Assembly (NCBI RefSeq): GCF_003367705.1
Contig: NZ_CP031425.1
Coordinates: forward strand, 2,356,001 to 2,420,000
Origin: Microbacterium foliorum
Lineage (GTDB): Bacteria; Actinomycetota; Actinomycetes; Actinomycetales; Microbacteriaceae
DNA length: 64,000 nt
Reading direction: 5' to 3'
Below, piece by piece: positions 53,228 through 63,729 of this stretch (its first letter is position 1; each line of letters begins with the position of its first letter). The notes under the pieces are model-generated. The model worked only from the letters and a program-made list of their open reading frames with translations, searched no databases and was not told the DNA's origin. A program made the position numbers and the translations under genes.

Positions 53228-54994
53228 ATGCCTGATATCGCCAAGGTGCTCATCGCCAACCGCGGCGAGATCGCCGTCCGAATCATCCGTGCCGCTCGGG
53301 ACTCCGGGATCGCCTCGGTCGCCGTCTACGCCGACCAGGACCGCGACGCCCTGCACACCCGTCTCGCCGACGAGGCCTACGCCCTCGGCGGATCCACCAG
53401 CGCCGAGACCTACCTGCAGATCGAGAAGATCCTCTCGGTCGCCCGTCGCGCCGGCGCTGACGCCGTGCACCCCGGCTACGGCTTCCTCGCAGAGAACGCG
53501 GAGTTCGCCCGTGCCGTGATCGGTGCGGGGATGACCTGGATCGGCCCCTCCCCCGAGGCCATCGAGGCACTGGGAGACAAGGTCACCGCCCGCCACGTGG
53601 CTGAGAAGGTGGGAGCCCCGCTCGCCCCCGGAACGCCCGGTCCGGTCTCGGGCGCCGACGAGGTTATCGCCTTCGCGCAGGAGTTCGGTCTCCCGATCGC
53701 GATCAAGGCGGCCTACGGCGGCGGCGGTCGCGGCCTGAAGGTCGCGCGCGAGCTCGACGAGGTCGCCGAGCTGTTCGAGTCGGCCACCCGAGAGGCGGTC
53801 AGCGCGTTCGGACGCGGCGAGTGCTTCGTCGAGAAGTACCTCGACAAGCCGCGCCACGTCGAGACGCAGTGTCTGGCGGACGCCGAGGGCAACGTCGTCG
53901 TCATCTCGACCCGCGACTGCTCGCTGCAGCGCCGCCATCAGAAGCTGGTCGAGGAGGCGCCCGCGCCGTTCCTCACCGACGAGCAGAACGCGCAGCTGTA
54001 CTCCGCGTCCAAGGCCATCCTCAAGGAGGTCGGCTACGTGGGTGCGGGAACCTGCGAGTTCCTCATCGGCGCCGACGGCACCGTGTCGTTCCTCGAGGTC
54101 AACACCCGCCTCCAGGTCGAGCACCCGGTGTCCGAGGAGGTCACCGGCATCGATCTCGTGCGCGAGCAGTTCCGCATCGCCGCCGGCGGCACCATCGACT
54201 ACGAGGACCCCGCCCCCACCGGCCACTCCATCGAGTTCCGCATCAACGGCGAGGACCCCGGTCGCGGCTTCCTGCCGCAGCCCGGCCCCATCCACGTCTT
54301 CAAGACCTTCGGCGGCCCCGGCATCCGGCTCGACTCCGGCGTCACCGCCGGCGATTCCGTGTCGGGCGCGTTCGACTCGCTGCTCGCGAAGATCATCGTC
54401 ACCGGCAAGGACCGCGCCGAGGCCCTCGAGCGCTCGCGACGAGCCCTCGACGAGTTCGAGGTCGCGGGTCTTCCCACCGTCCTCCCCTTCCACCGCAAGG
54501 TCGTGCGCGACGCCGCCTTCACAGCGGAGAACGGCGAGTTCGGGGTCTTCACCCGCTGGATCGAGACGGAGTTCGACAACGACATCCCCGCATGGGACGG
54601 CGAGCTGGAGTCGCCGTCGGCCGCGGAGAGCCGCCACACGGTGGTCGTCGAGGTCGCCGGAAAACGTCTCGAGGTCAGCCTCCCCGACCGTGTCGCCGTC
54701 GCCGCAGGAACCACCGGCCGTCCGGCCGCCGTGCCGCCGTCGCGACGCAACCATGCCACCTCGGTGAGCGCCGGCGCCTCCGGCGACGCCGTCAAGTCGC
54801 CCATGCAGGCCACCGTCGTCAAGGTCGCCGTCGAAGAGGGGCAGCAGGTCGTCAAGGGCGACCTCGTCGTCGTGCTCGAGGCGATGAAGATGGAGCAGCC
54901 GCTGCAGGCGCACAAGGACGGCACGATCGGCAACATCGGAGCGGTCGCCGGGGCGACGGTCTCGGCCGGCCACCAGCTGCTCACCATCAGCTGA
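53228..54994 (+). CDS. Acyl-CoA carboxylase alpha chain (biotin carboxylase + biotin carrier)
   Basis: 588 aa. Biotin carboxylase domain (1-450; [65 protein letters not shown]) and a C-terminal biotinyl domain with the biotinylated Lys in [10 protein letters not shown] (about 556). This is the AccA3-like type that serves several carboxyltransferases. It should combine with accD/accE at 44794-46625. ATG 53228 is chosen because [13 protein letters not shown] is the family N-terminus. Confidence 0.95.
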   Translation: MPDIAKVLIANRGEIAVRIIRAARDSGIASVAVYADQDRDALHTRLADEAYALGGSTSAETYLQIEKILSVARRAGADAVHPGYGFLAENAEFARAVIGAGMTWIGPSPEAIEALGDKVTARHVAEKVGAPLAPGTPGPVSGADEVIAFAQEFGLPIAIKAAYGGGGRGLKVARELDEVAELFESATREAVSAFGRGECFVEKYLDKPRHVETQCLADAEGNVVVISTRDCSLQRRHQKLVEEAPAPFLTDEQNAQLYSASKAILKEVGYVGAGTCEFLIGADGTVSFLEVNTRLQVEHPVSEEVTGIDLVREQFRIAAGGTIDYEDPAPTGHSIEFRINGEDPGRGFLPQPGPIHVFKTFGGPGIRLDSGVTAGDSVSGAFDSLLAKIIVTGKDRAEALERSRRALDEFEVAGLPTVLPFHRKVVRDAAFTAENGEFGVFTRWIETEFDNDIPAWDGELESPSAAESRHTVVVEVAGKRLEVSLPDRVAVAAGTTGRPAAVPPSRRNHATSVSAGASGDAVKSPMQATVVKVAVEEGQQVVKGDLVVVLEAMKMEQPLQAHKDGTIGNIGAVAGATVSAGHQLLTIS

Positions 54995-55006
54995 CCACGA
55001 CGTCGA

Positions 55007-55046
55007 CGAGAAGAGGCGCCCCGCTGATGCGGGGCGCCTCTTCTCG
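55007..55046. terminator. Bidirectional terminator
   Basis: An 18-bp perfect stem (55007-55024 with 55029-55046) with a 4-nt loop lies between the convergent alpha-chain gene and the flavoprotein gene. Confidence 0.85.
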
Positions 55047-55068
55047 TGCGCTGCGGATGCCGCAGAGG

Positions 55069-56514
55069 TCAGGTGATCTTCGCGTTGACGAGGTGCATGG
55101 CCCGACTCGCGTCGGTGATGCTGCTCGACAGCGACGGGTACGCCGCGAACACGCGGGACACCTGGTCGACGGTCAGACGACGCTCGACCGCGACGGCGAT
55201 CGGGTAGATCAGCTCGGAGGCCTTGGGCGCCACAATCACGCCGCCGATCACGGTGCCGGATCCCTTGCGGGCGATCAGCTTCACGAAGCCGTCCTTGATG
55301 CCCATCATCTTGGCGCGCGGGTTCGCCGCCAGCGGGAGCTTGTAGACGAGCCCGTCGGCGATGCCCTCCTCGACGTCTTTCTGGGAGTAGCCGACCGTCG
55401 CGATCTCGGGCGCGGTGAAGATGTTCGAGGTGATCTTGATCAGCTCCAGCGGGATGACGATGTCGCCCAGTGCGTGGAACACGGCCGTGCGGCCCTGCAT
55501 CGACGCGACGGATGCCAGCGGGAAGAAGTTCGTGCAGTCGCCGACCGCGTACACGTTGGGCACGGAGGTGCGCGCGACGCGATTGACACGGATGTTGCCC
55601 TGCTCGGTGAGCTCGACGCCCGCCTCTTCGAGCCCGATGCCCGCCGTGTTCGGAATGGATCCGACGGCCATCAGGCAGTGGCTGCCCTCGACCGTGCGCC
55701 CGTCGGAGAGGGTGGCGACGACGCCGTCCTTCGTCACCTCGACCTTCTCGGCACGAGCCTTGGAGAGCACCGTCATGCCGCCACGTGTGAACACCTTCTC
55801 GAGCACCTGCGCGGCGTCCTGGTCCTCGCCCGGCAGCACCTGCTCGCGGCTGGAGACGAGGGTCACCTTCGCGCCGAGGTTCATGTACGCCGATGCGAAC
55901 TCGGCACCGGTCACCCCGGAGCCGACGACGATGAGGTGCTCGGGCAGCGCCTTCATGTCATACAGCTGCGTCCAGGTGAGGATGCGCGTGCCGTCGGGCT
56001 TCGCGGAGTCGAGCTCGCGGGGCGAGGCCCCGACGGCGACGATGATCGTGTCGGCTTCGATGCGATCGAAGTCGGTGCCGTCCTGGCCGGTCGAGACGAC
56101 GATCGCGTTCGGCCCCTCGAGGCGGCCGTGTCCGGAGAGGATCCGCACGCCGGCGTCGAGCAGAGTCGTGCGCATGTCCTCGGACTGCTGACCCGCCAGT
56201 GCGATGAGTCGCTTGTTGACGGCGGCCAGGTTGATCGCGATCTCGGGCTTGAGCGGCTTGCCGTGCTCGCCCTTCGCGTAGAACTGCACGCCGAGGTCCG
56301 AGGCCTCCGAGATCGCGACGGCGGCATCGGCCGTGGCGATCAGGCTCTTCGACGGGACGACGTCGGTGAGCACGGCCGCTCCTCCGACGCCCACACGCTC
56401 GACCAGGGTCACCTCGGCTCCGAGCTGAGCGGCCGCGAGGGCCGCTTCATAACCGCCGGGACCGCCACCGAGGACGGCGACGCGCTGAGTGCGCTCAAAA
56501 GGGGTGGAAGACAT
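55069..56514 (-). CDS. NAD(P)H quinone reductase of the lipoamide dehydrogenase family (LpdA-like)
   Basis: 481 aa FAD protein. Dinucleotide motifs VAVLGGGPGGYEAALAAAQ and LIVVGSGVTGAEFASAYMN are intact, as is the FAD motif VPNVYAVGDCTN. The usual redox CxxxxC near residue 45 is replaced (VGVGGAAVLTDVVPSKSL), so it cannot be a dihydrolipoamide dehydrogenase and matches mycobacterial LpdA (Rv3303c), a quinone reductase. Divergent from the purine nucleoside phosphorylase gene. Confidence 0.9.
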   Translation of the reverse strand: MSSTPFERTQRVAVLGGGPGGYEAALAAAQLGAEVTLVERVGVGGAAVLTDVVPSKSLIATADAAVAISEASDLGVQFYAKGEHGKPLKPEIAINLAAVNKRLIALAGQQSEDMRTTLLDAGVRILSGHGRLEGPNAIVVSTGQDGTDFDRIEADTIIVAVGASPRELDSAKPDGTRILTWTQLYDMKALPEHLIVVGSGVTGAEFASAYMNLGAKVTLVSSREQVLPGEDQDAAQVLEKVFTRGGMTVLSKARAEKVEVTKDGVVATLSDGRTVEGSHCLMAVGSIPNTAGIGLEEAGVELTEQGNIRVNRVARTSVPNVYAVGDCTNFFPLASVASMQGRTAVFHALGDIVIPLELIKITSNIFTAPEIATVGYSQKDVEEGIADGLVYKLPLAANPRAKMMGIKDGFVKLIARKGSGTVIGGVIVAPKASELIYPIAVAVERRLTVDQVSRVFAAYPSLSSSITDASRAMHLVNAKIT

Positions 56515-56571
56515 GGTCTCCATTCTTCCGCAATCCTGGCCCCCGAGCCTGCACCTTCCTAGAGTGGATCC

Positions 56572-57405
56572 ATGTCCGAAACACACAGCAACCCCCTCGA
56601 CGACCCGAATGCGAACCCGTTCGAGGTCGCCGCAGCCGCAGCCGCAGACATCGCGCGCCTGACCGGAGTCGAGAAGCACGACATCGCTCTGACCCTCGGC
56701 AGCGGCTGGGGCAAGGCCGCCGACATCATCGGCGAGACCACAGCGACCATCCCGGCGACCGAGGTCACCGGCTTCTCCAAGCCCGCCCTCGAGGGCCATG
56801 TCGGCACTCTGCGCAGCATCCGCACCCCCGACGGCAAGAACGTGCTCGTCATCGGCGCCCGCACCCACTACTACGAGAACCACGGAGTCCGTCGTGTCGT
56901 GCACTCGGTGCGCACGGCCGCGGCCACCGGGGCCAAGATTATGGTGCTCACCAACGGCGCGGGCGGCGTGCGCGAGACCTGGACCCCCGGCCAGCCCGTG
57001 CTGATCAGCGACCACATCAACCTCACGGCCGACTCTCCGCTCGAGGGCGCGACGTTCATCGACCTCACCGATCTCTACGCCACCCGTCTGCGCGACATCG
57101 CGCGCAGCGTCGACCCGTCGCTCGACGAGGGGGTCTACACGCAGTTCCGCGGACCGCACTACGAGACACCGGCCGAGGTGCAGATGGCCAAGCACATGGG
57201 CGGCCACATCGTCGGCATGTCGACCGCGCTCGAGGCCATCGCCGCGCGGGAAGCCGGTATGGAGATCCTGGGCTTCTCGCTCATCACGAACCTCGCGGCA
57301 GGCATCCAGAAGACCCCGCTCAGCCACGCCGAGGTGATCGAGGCCGGCCGCGAGGCGGAGCCTGTGATCTCGGCGCTGCTCGCCCGCGTGGTCGAGGCGC
57401 TGTGA
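56572..57405 (+). CDS. Purine nucleoside phosphorylase (trimeric, PunA type)
   Basis: 277 aa. LTLGSGWGKAAD, GFSKPALEGHVGTL, GARTHYYENHG, FRGPHYETPAEVQM and MSTALEAIAAREAGMEILG are PNP class I motifs. It splits (deoxy)inosine and guanosine to base plus pentose 1-phosphate. The stop overlaps the mutase start (GTGA), so the pentose phosphate product is handed to the next enzyme. Confidence 0.94.
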   Translation: MSETHSNPLDDPNANPFEVAAAAAADIARLTGVEKHDIALTLGSGWGKAADIIGETTATIPATEVTGFSKPALEGHVGTLRSIRTPDGKNVLVIGARTHYYENHGVRRVVHSVRTAAATGAKIMVLTNGAGGVRETWTPGQPVLISDHINLTADSPLEGATFIDLTDLYATRLRDIARSVDPSLDEGVYTQFRGPHYETPAEVQMAKHMGGHIVGMSTALEAIAAREAGMEILGFSLITNLAAGIQKTPLSHAEVIEAGREAEPVISALLARVVEAL

Positions 57406-59072
57406 GCGAGGCACGCCTCGCGCAGGCTCGCGCGTGGATGCGGCAGGACCCCGACGCGGAGACCCGTGACGAACTCGCCGCCGTGATCACCCGCGCCGCC
57501 GGCGGCGAGGAGACCGCCGTCGCCGACCTCGAGGATCGCTTCGGCACCCGACTCGCCTTCGGCACCGCGGGACTGCGCGGAGCTCTCGGCGCCGGCAGCA
57601 ACCGCATGAACCGGGTGCTGGTGGCACAGGCCGCCGCCGGATTCGCCGCGTTCCTGCGCGAGCGCGCGGGTGCGCGCACCCCCACGGTCGTCGTCGGCTA
57701 CGACGGCCGACGCAACTCACGGGTCTTCGCGACGGACTCGGCCGAGCTCTTCGCCGGCGCCGGACTCCGCGCGATCCTCCTCCCCCGGCTCCTGCCGACA
57801 CCGGTGCTCGCCTTCGCGGTGCGGCACCTCGGAGCGGACGCCGGCGTGATGGTGACCGCCTCGCACAACCCGCCGAACGACAACGGCTACAAGGTGTACC
57901 TCGGCGGAGCGGATCAGGGGTCGCAGATCGTCGCCCCTGCCGACTCGGAGATCGCCGCGCACATCCAGAGGATCGCCGACGACGGCGACATCTCGACGCT
58001 CCCGCGCTCGCGGGCGTACGAGACGGCCGGCGAAGACGTCGTCGAGGCGTACATCGCCGCGACCGCCGCCGTGTCGCCGGCACCCGCAGGGTCCTCGGAC
58101 CTGCGCTGGGTGTACACGGCGCTGCACGGCGTGGGCTGGGAGACGCTGTCGAAGATCGTGGCTGCGGCGGGATATCCGCAGCCGATGGTCGTCGGTGAGC
58201 AGCTGAAGCCCGATGCGACCTTCCGCACGGTGTCGTTCCCCAACCCCGAGGAACCCGGTGCGATGGATCTCGCCTTCGCACGTGCGCGACGCGTGCAGGC
58301 GGACTTCATCCTGGCGAACGACCCCGATGCCGACAGGCTCGCCGTGGCCATCCCCGACGCCTCGTCGGACAGCGGCTGGCGCCGCCTCACCGGCAACGAG
58401 GTCGGCCTCCTGCTCGGCGCGCGGGCGGCGCGGGCCGCGGCAGGCACGCCGGGCGCGTCACTGGCCTGCTCGCTGGTCTCCTCCCCCGGTCTGGGTGCGG
58501 TCGCCGCCCATCACGGGTTGGACTTCCACGAGACCCTCACCGGATTCAAATGGATCTCGCGTGCGCCGGGGATCGCCTTCGGCTTCGAGGAGGCGCTCGG
58601 CTACCTCGTCAACCCCGAGACGGTCCGCGACAAGGACGGCATCTCGGCGGCGGTCGCGATCCTCGGTCTCGCAGCCGAGGCGCACGCCCGCGGAGGGTCG
58701 CTCGCCGAACTGCTCACCGAGCTCGGTGACACCTACGGGCACTACGCGAGCGGACAGGTGTCGGTGCGCGTCGAGGACCTCTCGATCATCGGCGACGTGA
58801 TGCTCTCGCTGCGCACGCTGCCGCCGACGCGCTTCGGACACCTGGCGGTCGCCGAGGCTCAGGATCTGCTGCATGCCCCGCAGGGGCAGCCTTCGGGCGA
58901 CGTGCTGCGCTACCGGCTCGACGACGGCTCCCGGATCATCGTGCGTCCCAGCGGCACCGAGCCCAAGCTCAAGGTCTACATCGACGCGAAGGCCGACTCG
59001 GCCACGGGCGCCGCCGAGACCGTGCGCGGGCTCGAGGCCGCCGTGCGGACGCTCCTGGAAGAACGCTCCTAG
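57402..59072 (+). CDS. Phospho-sugar mutase (phosphopentomutase/phosphomannomutase type)
   Basis: 556 aa, alpha-D-phosphohexomutase family. FGTAGLRGALGAG, the phosphoserine loop GVMVTASHNPPNDNGYKVY, metal site NDPDADRLA, GFKWISRAPG and the phosphate-binding RPSGTEPKLKVY are all present. Coupling to the nucleoside phosphorylase suggests ribose 1-phosphate to 5-phosphate conversion (PGM2-like role). Confidence 0.92.
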   Translation: MSEARLAQARAWMRQDPDAETRDELAAVITRAAGGEETAVADLEDRFGTRLAFGTAGLRGALGAGSNRMNRVLVAQAAAGFAAFLRERAGARTPTVVVGYDGRRNSRVFATDSAELFAGAGLRAILLPRLLPTPVLAFAVRHLGADAGVMVTASHNPPNDNGYKVYLGGADQGSQIVAPADSEIAAHIQRIADDGDISTLPRSRAYETAGEDVVEAYIAATAAVSPAPAGSSDLRWVYTALHGVGWETLSKIVAAAGYPQPMVVGEQLKPDATFRTVSFPNPEEPGAMDLAFARARRVQADFILANDPDADRLAVAIPDASSDSGWRRLTGNEVGLLLGARAARAAAGTPGASLACSLVSSPGLGAVAAHHGLDFHETLTGFKWISRAPGIAFGFEEALGYLVNPETVRDKDGISAAVAILGLAAEAHARGGSLAELLTELGDTYGHYASGQVSVRVEDLSIIGDVMLSLRTLPPTRFGHLAVAEAQDLLHAPQGQPSGDVLRYRLDDGSRIIVRPSGTEPKLKVYIDAKADSATGAAETVRGLEAAVRTLLEERS

Positions 59073-59079
59073 GGTCCGG

Positions 59080-59343
59080 ATGCCGAGAAGACACGTCGTC
59101 ATCACCGCGCACAACGGGGTGCACGCGCGCCCCGTCGCCGAGCTCGTGCGGCTCGTGCAGGCGCATCCGCATGCCGTCACCCTGCGCACGTCGTCGGGCG
59201 CGGTCGTGGATCTCAGCAGCGTCCTCGCGCTGATGGATCTCGCGCTCGCGCCCGGCGACGCCGTGGTGCTCGAGACCGCGGAGTCGGCCGGCGCCGACGC
59301 GGTTCTCGGCACCCTCGCCGCCGTCCTCGACCCCCGCGGCTGA
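59080..59343 (+). CDS. HPr family phosphocarrier protein
   Basis: 87 aa. TAHNGVHARPVAELVRLV carries the phosphorylated His (about 15) and neighbouring Arg. The regulatory region is SSVLALMDLALAPGD instead of the usual KSIMGVMSLG, but a Ser is kept. This is a second HPr besides that at 61766. It begins 7 nt after the mutase stop and lies beside the PRD regulator. Confidence 0.88.
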   Translation: MPRRHVVITAHNGVHARPVAELVRLVQAHPHAVTLRTSSGAVVDLSSVLALMDLALAPGDAVVLETAESAGADAVLGTLAAVLDPRG

Positions 59344-59368
59344 GAGCGGGTGGAGTGACCGCTGAGCG

Positions 59369-61291
59369 TCAGCCGTCGATGACGGCGACGAGCTCGTCGA
59401 GGAACGTCTCGAAAGTGGTGCCGCGGCGGAGGATGCGCTGCACGCTGTCGCGCTCGCTGAACACCTCGACGAGCTGCTCGAAGACCGTCTGGAACGCGGC
59501 GCGATCCGTCTCGCTGAAGGCGGCGAGCGCGACCACCTGCACCCGTCCCTCGCCCCACGCGGCGGATCCGTCGGCCACACCGATGGCGATCGCCGTCCTC
59601 GTCGCCGTCATCTGCAGCGCGTGCGGGACGGCGAGCGCATCGGTGAACGCCGTCGACGACATGCGCTCGCGCACGATGGTGTTCTCGACGTAGTCCTCGC
59701 CGATCAGCCCGGCCGTGACGAGTAGCCCGCCGAGTCGTCGGATGATCGCCTCCTCGCCCTCGTCGGGGAGCGGGTACACGAAGGCGTCTGCGTCGAAGTA
59801 GCGGGCGAGCTCGGCACGCAGCCGGGTCAGCCGTCGCCCCCGGCGCACCCTGGCCGCGGCCTGCTGGATGCGATCCACGTCGGAGTCGGTGAGGAAGGGC
59901 TGGATGCGCACGAACCGATCGCCGACCACGCCGGGCTCGATGGTGCTGAGCACCAGGTCGGTGTCGAAGGACGCCCAGTCGGGATCGACGTTCGTGATGA
60001 CGCTGGTGACCTCGATCGCCGAGCCCAGCGACCGGTCGACGCTCGATCGCAGCAGTTCGTGGAGCTCGTAGTATCCGGGGCAGACGATCGTCGCCGTGAG
60101 GATCGACTCCGCCTTGCGGCTGCGCTCGAGCCGTCCCCCCACGTGCATGGCCACGTAGGCGATCTCGTCGTCGTGGATCGGCGTGCCCAGGCGGTCGTGC
60201 AGTCCGCTGGCGATCGACACGGCCACCTCGAAGATCATCGGATACGAGGTCTTCAGCGAGCGGGTGAGCGGATTGCGGGTCAGCGCGCGCTCCTGGGCAC
60301 GCCGCATCAGATTCTGCACGTGCAGCGCCAGGCGCAGCACGAAGGTCTCATCGACCAGATCGACCTGGAAGTCCTCGGCGGCACGGGCGATCTCGGCCCT
60401 CACGGCGGTCTCGACGGCGGGGTCGACACCGCTGCGTGCCACGTCGCCGGCGGCATCCTCCCCCGGTGCGACGATGCGCGTGAGCACGAGCGAGGCGAGG
60501 TGACTGCTGTCGCCGTCGCCCAGAGTGACCGAGAAGTGCTCGTGGGCCAGACGGGCGATCACGGCGCCCACCCGGGGGATCTCCTCACGCGCCCCCGTGG
60601 GGCCCGCTTCCAGGGCGTGACCCGCGGCGACCCGCTCGGCCGCGATCGCGATGTGCAGGAGGACATCGGAGATCGCGAGTTCGTTGACGTAGTAGCCGAG
60701 CTCGCCGAGCTCCCCCACCAGCGCGGATTTGAAGGGCGCGACAGACCCCGCCGCGACCGCACCGCCCTCGAGCGCGCGCCGGAAGGTCTCGGGGTGGAAG
60801 GACGCGGCGTCCATCTCGTCGTGAGCGAGGCGGCTGAGCAGCCGCCTCTGCGCCGCCTCGGTGCCGCGCAGCCGCACGATCTCCCGGTCGCGCTCCAGGG
60901 TCAGCTCCGTTCCCTCCAGCAGCCCGCGCACGCGCGAGAGATCCGCCTCGAGGGTCGCCTCACTGACGTGCAGCTCGTTCGCCGCCTCGAACACGTCGAC
61001 GCCGGTCGGGACGTCGAGGAGCGTGCGTACGAGTCCGTGCAGCCGGTCTCTGGGGGCCGACTCGCCGCTCTGCCGCGTGCGCAGTGCGCGACGCGCCCCC
61101 GCACCTGCCCGATACCCCGCAGGCCCCGACTCCACGGCGTCCGCGTCGCCCGTCCGGGCGTTCACGGCAGCCACATACGAGCGGATGCTGCGCGGGGTCA
61201 CCCCGAGCTGATCGGCGAGGCTCGCGGCCGTCGCCCAGTCGCCCTGGCGGAGGAGGGTCGAGAGGAGCTGGTCCTGGCGCTGACGCGACAT
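59369..61291 (-). CDS. PTS-controlled transcription regulator (PRD/EIIA, MtlR-like)
   Basis: 640 aa. N-terminal DeoR/BglG-type HTH (LSTLLRQGDWATAASLADQLG), second HTH (FEAANELHVSEATLEADL), two PRD domains (about 180-400) with a conserved His in DDEIAYVAMHVGGRLER, an EIIB-like segment and a C-terminal EIIA(Mtl/Fru) domain with His in ALAVPHALQMTATR (about 575). Phosphorylation by HPr/EIIB would set its activity. Divergent from the PTS operon at 61458, which it probably controls; the 166-bp gap holds both promoters. Confidence 0.9.
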   Translation of the reverse strand: MSRQRQDQLLSTLLRQGDWATAASLADQLGVTPRSIRSYVAAVNARTGDADAVESGPAGYRAGAGARRALRTRQSGESAPRDRLHGLVRTLLDVPTGVDVFEAANELHVSEATLEADLSRVRGLLEGTELTLERDREIVRLRGTEAAQRRLLSRLAHDEMDAASFHPETFRRALEGGAVAAGSVAPFKSALVGELGELGYYVNELAISDVLLHIAIAAERVAAGHALEAGPTGAREEIPRVGAVIARLAHEHFSVTLGDGDSSHLASLVLTRIVAPGEDAAGDVARSGVDPAVETAVRAEIARAAEDFQVDLVDETFVLRLALHVQNLMRRAQERALTRNPLTRSLKTSYPMIFEVAVSIASGLHDRLGTPIHDDEIAYVAMHVGGRLERSRKAESILTATIVCPGYYELHELLRSSVDRSLGSAIEVTSVITNVDPDWASFDTDLVLSTIEPGVVGDRFVRIQPFLTDSDVDRIQQAAARVRRGRRLTRLRAELARYFDADAFVYPLPDEGEEAIIRRLGGLLVTAGLIGEDYVENTIVRERMSSTAFTDALAVPHALQMTATRTAIAIGVADGSAAWGEGRVQVVALAAFSETDRAAFQTVFEQLVEVFSERDSVQRILRRGTTFETFLDELVAVIDG

Positions 61292-61457
61292 GATCCTCCC
61301 CTCCTCCGTGCCGACTGCACTGTCCTGACGTGATTCCCATGATGTCAGTAAGCGGGGCGCCCTGCTCCGGAACCGACGTTCCGCGGGGGCGGAAAGGACG
61401 CTGTTGGCGAGAGGGTGCCCGCGGTTCCCAGACTGTTCTCAGGAAAGGTGAGCATCG

Positions 61458-61769
61458 ATGAGGATCCTCGTGGTGTGCGGCGCTGGCGCGTCGAGCACGT
61501 TCGTCGCGCAGCGGCTCCGCAGAGCGGCGTCGGAGGCCGGTCTCGAATGGGACGCGTCCGCCGGCATGGAGCACTCCGTCGCCGGAGGCGCGCACGACCT
61601 CGTCCTCGTGGGCCCTCACCTCGCCGATCGCCTCGACGCCATCCGCGACGTGGCGCGCACCCGTGCCGTCGTCCTCCCGGAGGACGTCTTCGCCGACCGC
61701 GACGGCACCCGCACGCTGGCGCTCGTGCGCTCGATCCTCGCCGACACCACCTCGAAAGGAACATCATGA
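61458..61769 (+). CDS. PTS EIIB component (lactose/cellobiose- or mannitol-like)
   Basis: 103 aa. MRILVVCGAGASSTFVAQRL carries the phosphorylated Cys7 of small EIIB proteins. HDLVLVGPHLADRLDAIRD completes the fold. Preceded by AGGAAAGG; the stop overlaps the HPr start (ATGA). Sugar specificity comes from the EIIC. Confidence 0.88.
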   Translation: MRILVVCGAGASSTFVAQRLRRAASEAGLEWDASAGMEHSVAGGAHDLVLVGPHLADRLDAIRDVARTRAVVLPEDVFADRDGTRTLALVRSILADTTSKGTS

Positions 61770-62044
61770 CCGTCTCCCGTACCGTTCGGATCGGCTCCTC
61801 CCACGGACTCCACGCCCGCCCCGCGAAGCTGTTCGCGCAGGCCGCGAAGGAGTCGGGCATCCCGGTGACCATCGCGAAGGACTCCGGCAAGCCGGTCAAC
61901 GCCGCCAGCATCCTCGGTGTCATCGCGCTCGCGGTCGAGCATGGCGACTACGTCACCCTCACCGCGGACGGCGACGGCGCGGAGGGCGTTCTCGACACCC
62001 TGACCGAACTGCTCACCACCGACCACGACCAGGAGAGCGCATGA
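61766..62044 (+). CDS. ptsH: Phosphocarrier protein HPr
   Basis: 92 aa. GSSHGLHARPAKLFAQAA has the His15 site and SGKPVNAASILGVIALAVEHGD the Ser46 region. It links enzyme I and EII. Coupled on both sides by 4-nt overlaps. This copy is more canonical than the one at 59080. Confidence 0.94.
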   Translation: MTVSRTVRIGSSHGLHARPAKLFAQAAKESGIPVTIAKDSGKPVNAASILGVIALAVEHGDYVTLTADGDGAEGVLDTLTELLTTDHDQESA

Positions 62045-63729
62045 GCGAAATGCGCGGCGTCGGCATCGGACTGGGCGTCGCCCAGGGCGTCGTCGTGCGC
62101 ATGACCGAGGCCTCGCCCGCACCCGAGAACACTCCGAGCACGCAGGGCGCCGATGTGGAGCGCACCCGGGTGCGCGAGGCCGTCGCCGCGGTCGCGTCGG
62201 AGCTCACGGCTCGCGGCGGGTCCGCAGGCGGCTCGGCTCAGGAGGTGCTCGAGGCCCAGGCGATGATCGCCGAGGACCCGACCCTGCAGGACGAGGTCGA
62301 CACCAGGATCGACGACGGCGCCACCGCTGAGTGGGCCGTGCACGACGCGTTCGCCGGCTTCCGCGCGACACTGGAGGCCGTCGGCGGCTACCTCGGCGAG
62401 CGCGCCGCAGACCTCGACGACATCGCCCAGCGCGTTCTCGCCCGACTCCGGGGCGAGGATGCTCCCGGTGTGCCGGACCCGGGTCATCCGTTCGTCCTCG
62501 TCGCGAGAGACCTCGCTCCCGCGGACACCGCCCTGCTGAATCTCGATCAGGTGCTCGCCCTGGTGACCTTCGACGGCGGCCCCACCTCGCACACCGCGAT
62601 CCTGGCCAGGGAGAAGGGGATCGTCGCGATCGTCGGCGCCTCCGCGGCCGCGGATCTCACCACGGGCACGTCGGTGATCGTCGACGCGGCGGCAGGCATC
62701 GTGACCGTGGATCCGACCGACGACGAGAAGGACCGTGCCGACGAGCGCGCGGACGCCCGACGCTCGGCAGACGACGCACCGCTGACTCCCGGCGCCCTCG
62801 CCGACGGCACGCTGATCCCGCTGCTGGCGAATCTGGGAAAGCCCGCAGACGCAGCCGATGCCGTCGAACGCGGGGCTGAGGGCGTCGGGCTGTTCCGCAC
62901 CGAGTTCCTGTTCCTCTCGTCGGCCCAGGCGCCGACCGTCGAGCAGCAGCGGGAGGCCTACCGGGAGCTGCTCGCGGCCTTCCCCGGCAAGAAGGTCGTC
63001 GTGCGGATGCTCGATGCCGGCGCCGACAAGCCCCTGGCGTTCCTCAACGACGCGCACGAGGAGAACCCCGCTCTCGGGCTCCGCGGTCTGCGCGCGCTGC
63101 GGGCGAGCGAGGACATCCTGCGCGAGCAGCTGACGGCGCTCGCTGAGGCGGATGCCGCGACCGAGGCCGACCTGTGGGTCATGGCACCGATGGTCGCGAC
63201 CGTCGAGGAGACCCAGTACTTCACCTCCCTCGCCCGTGAGTACGGGCTGAAGACGGCGGGCGTCATGGTGGAGGTCCCGGCGGCAGCGCTGCTGGCGGAT
63301 CGGGTGCTCGCCCATGCGGACTTCGCCTCGATCGGCACCAACGACCTCACCCAGTACACGATGGCCGCCGATCGCATGCTCGGCTCCGTCGCCGGGTTCC
63401 AGGACCCGTGGCACCCTGCGGTCCTCCGCCTCGTGCGCGAGGTCGGCGCCGCCGGTGCCCGCCTCGGCAAACCCGTCGGCATCTGCGGCGAAGCCGCCGC
63501 GGATCCGATGCTCGCCGTGGTGCTCGTCGGCCTCGGCGCGACGACCCTCTCGATGGCACCCTCCGCACTCGCGGACGTGCGCCGGATGCTCTCCACCCGA
63601 ACCCTCGACGAGGCCCGCAACCTCGCCGAACTGGCACTGGCGGCAGACGACGCCGCCGGAGCCCGCCTCGCCGTGGCCGACGCCACAGCACCCCTTCCCC
63701 CTCACCAGCAGAAAGAGACGACATCATGA
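62041..63729 (+). CDS. ptsI: Phosphoenolpyruvate-protein phosphotransferase (enzyme I)
   Basis: 562 aa. Active-site His in [19 protein letters not shown] (about 182), [29 protein letters not shown] and the catalytic Cys in [14 protein letters not shown] (about 483) are intact. It starts the PTS chain from PEP. Overlaps HPr and the EIIC by 4 nt each. Confidence 0.95.
   Translation: MSEMRGVGIGLGVAQGVVVRMTEASPAPENTPSTQGADVERTRVREAVAAVASELTARGGSAGGSAQEVLEAQAMIAEDPTLQDEVDTRIDDGATAEWAVHDAFAGFRATLEAVGGYLGERAADLDDIAQRVLARLRGEDAPGVPDPGHPFVLVARDLAPADTALLNLDQVLALVTFDGGPTSHTAILAREKGIVAIVGASAAADLTTGTSVIVDAAAGIVTVDPTDDEKDRADERADARRSADDAPLTPGALADGTLIPLLANLGKPADAADAVERGAEGVGLFRTEFLFLSSAQAPTVEQQREAYRELLAAFPGKKVVVRMLDAGADKPLAFLNDAHEENPALGLRGLRALRASEDILREQLTALAEADAATEADLWVMAPMVATVEETQYFTSLAREYGLKTAGVMVEVPAAALLADRVLAHADFASIGTNDLTQYTMAADRMLGSVAGFQDPWHPAVLRLVREVGAAGARLGKPVGICGEAAADPMLAVVLVGLGATTLSMAPSALADVRRMLSTRTLDEARNLAELALAADDAAGARLAVADATAPLPPHQQKETTS

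Noticed and set aside
55069-56514. Dihydrolipoamide dehydrogenase
   Set aside because: The redox-active cysteine pair is missing, so the quinone-reductase assignment is preferred.
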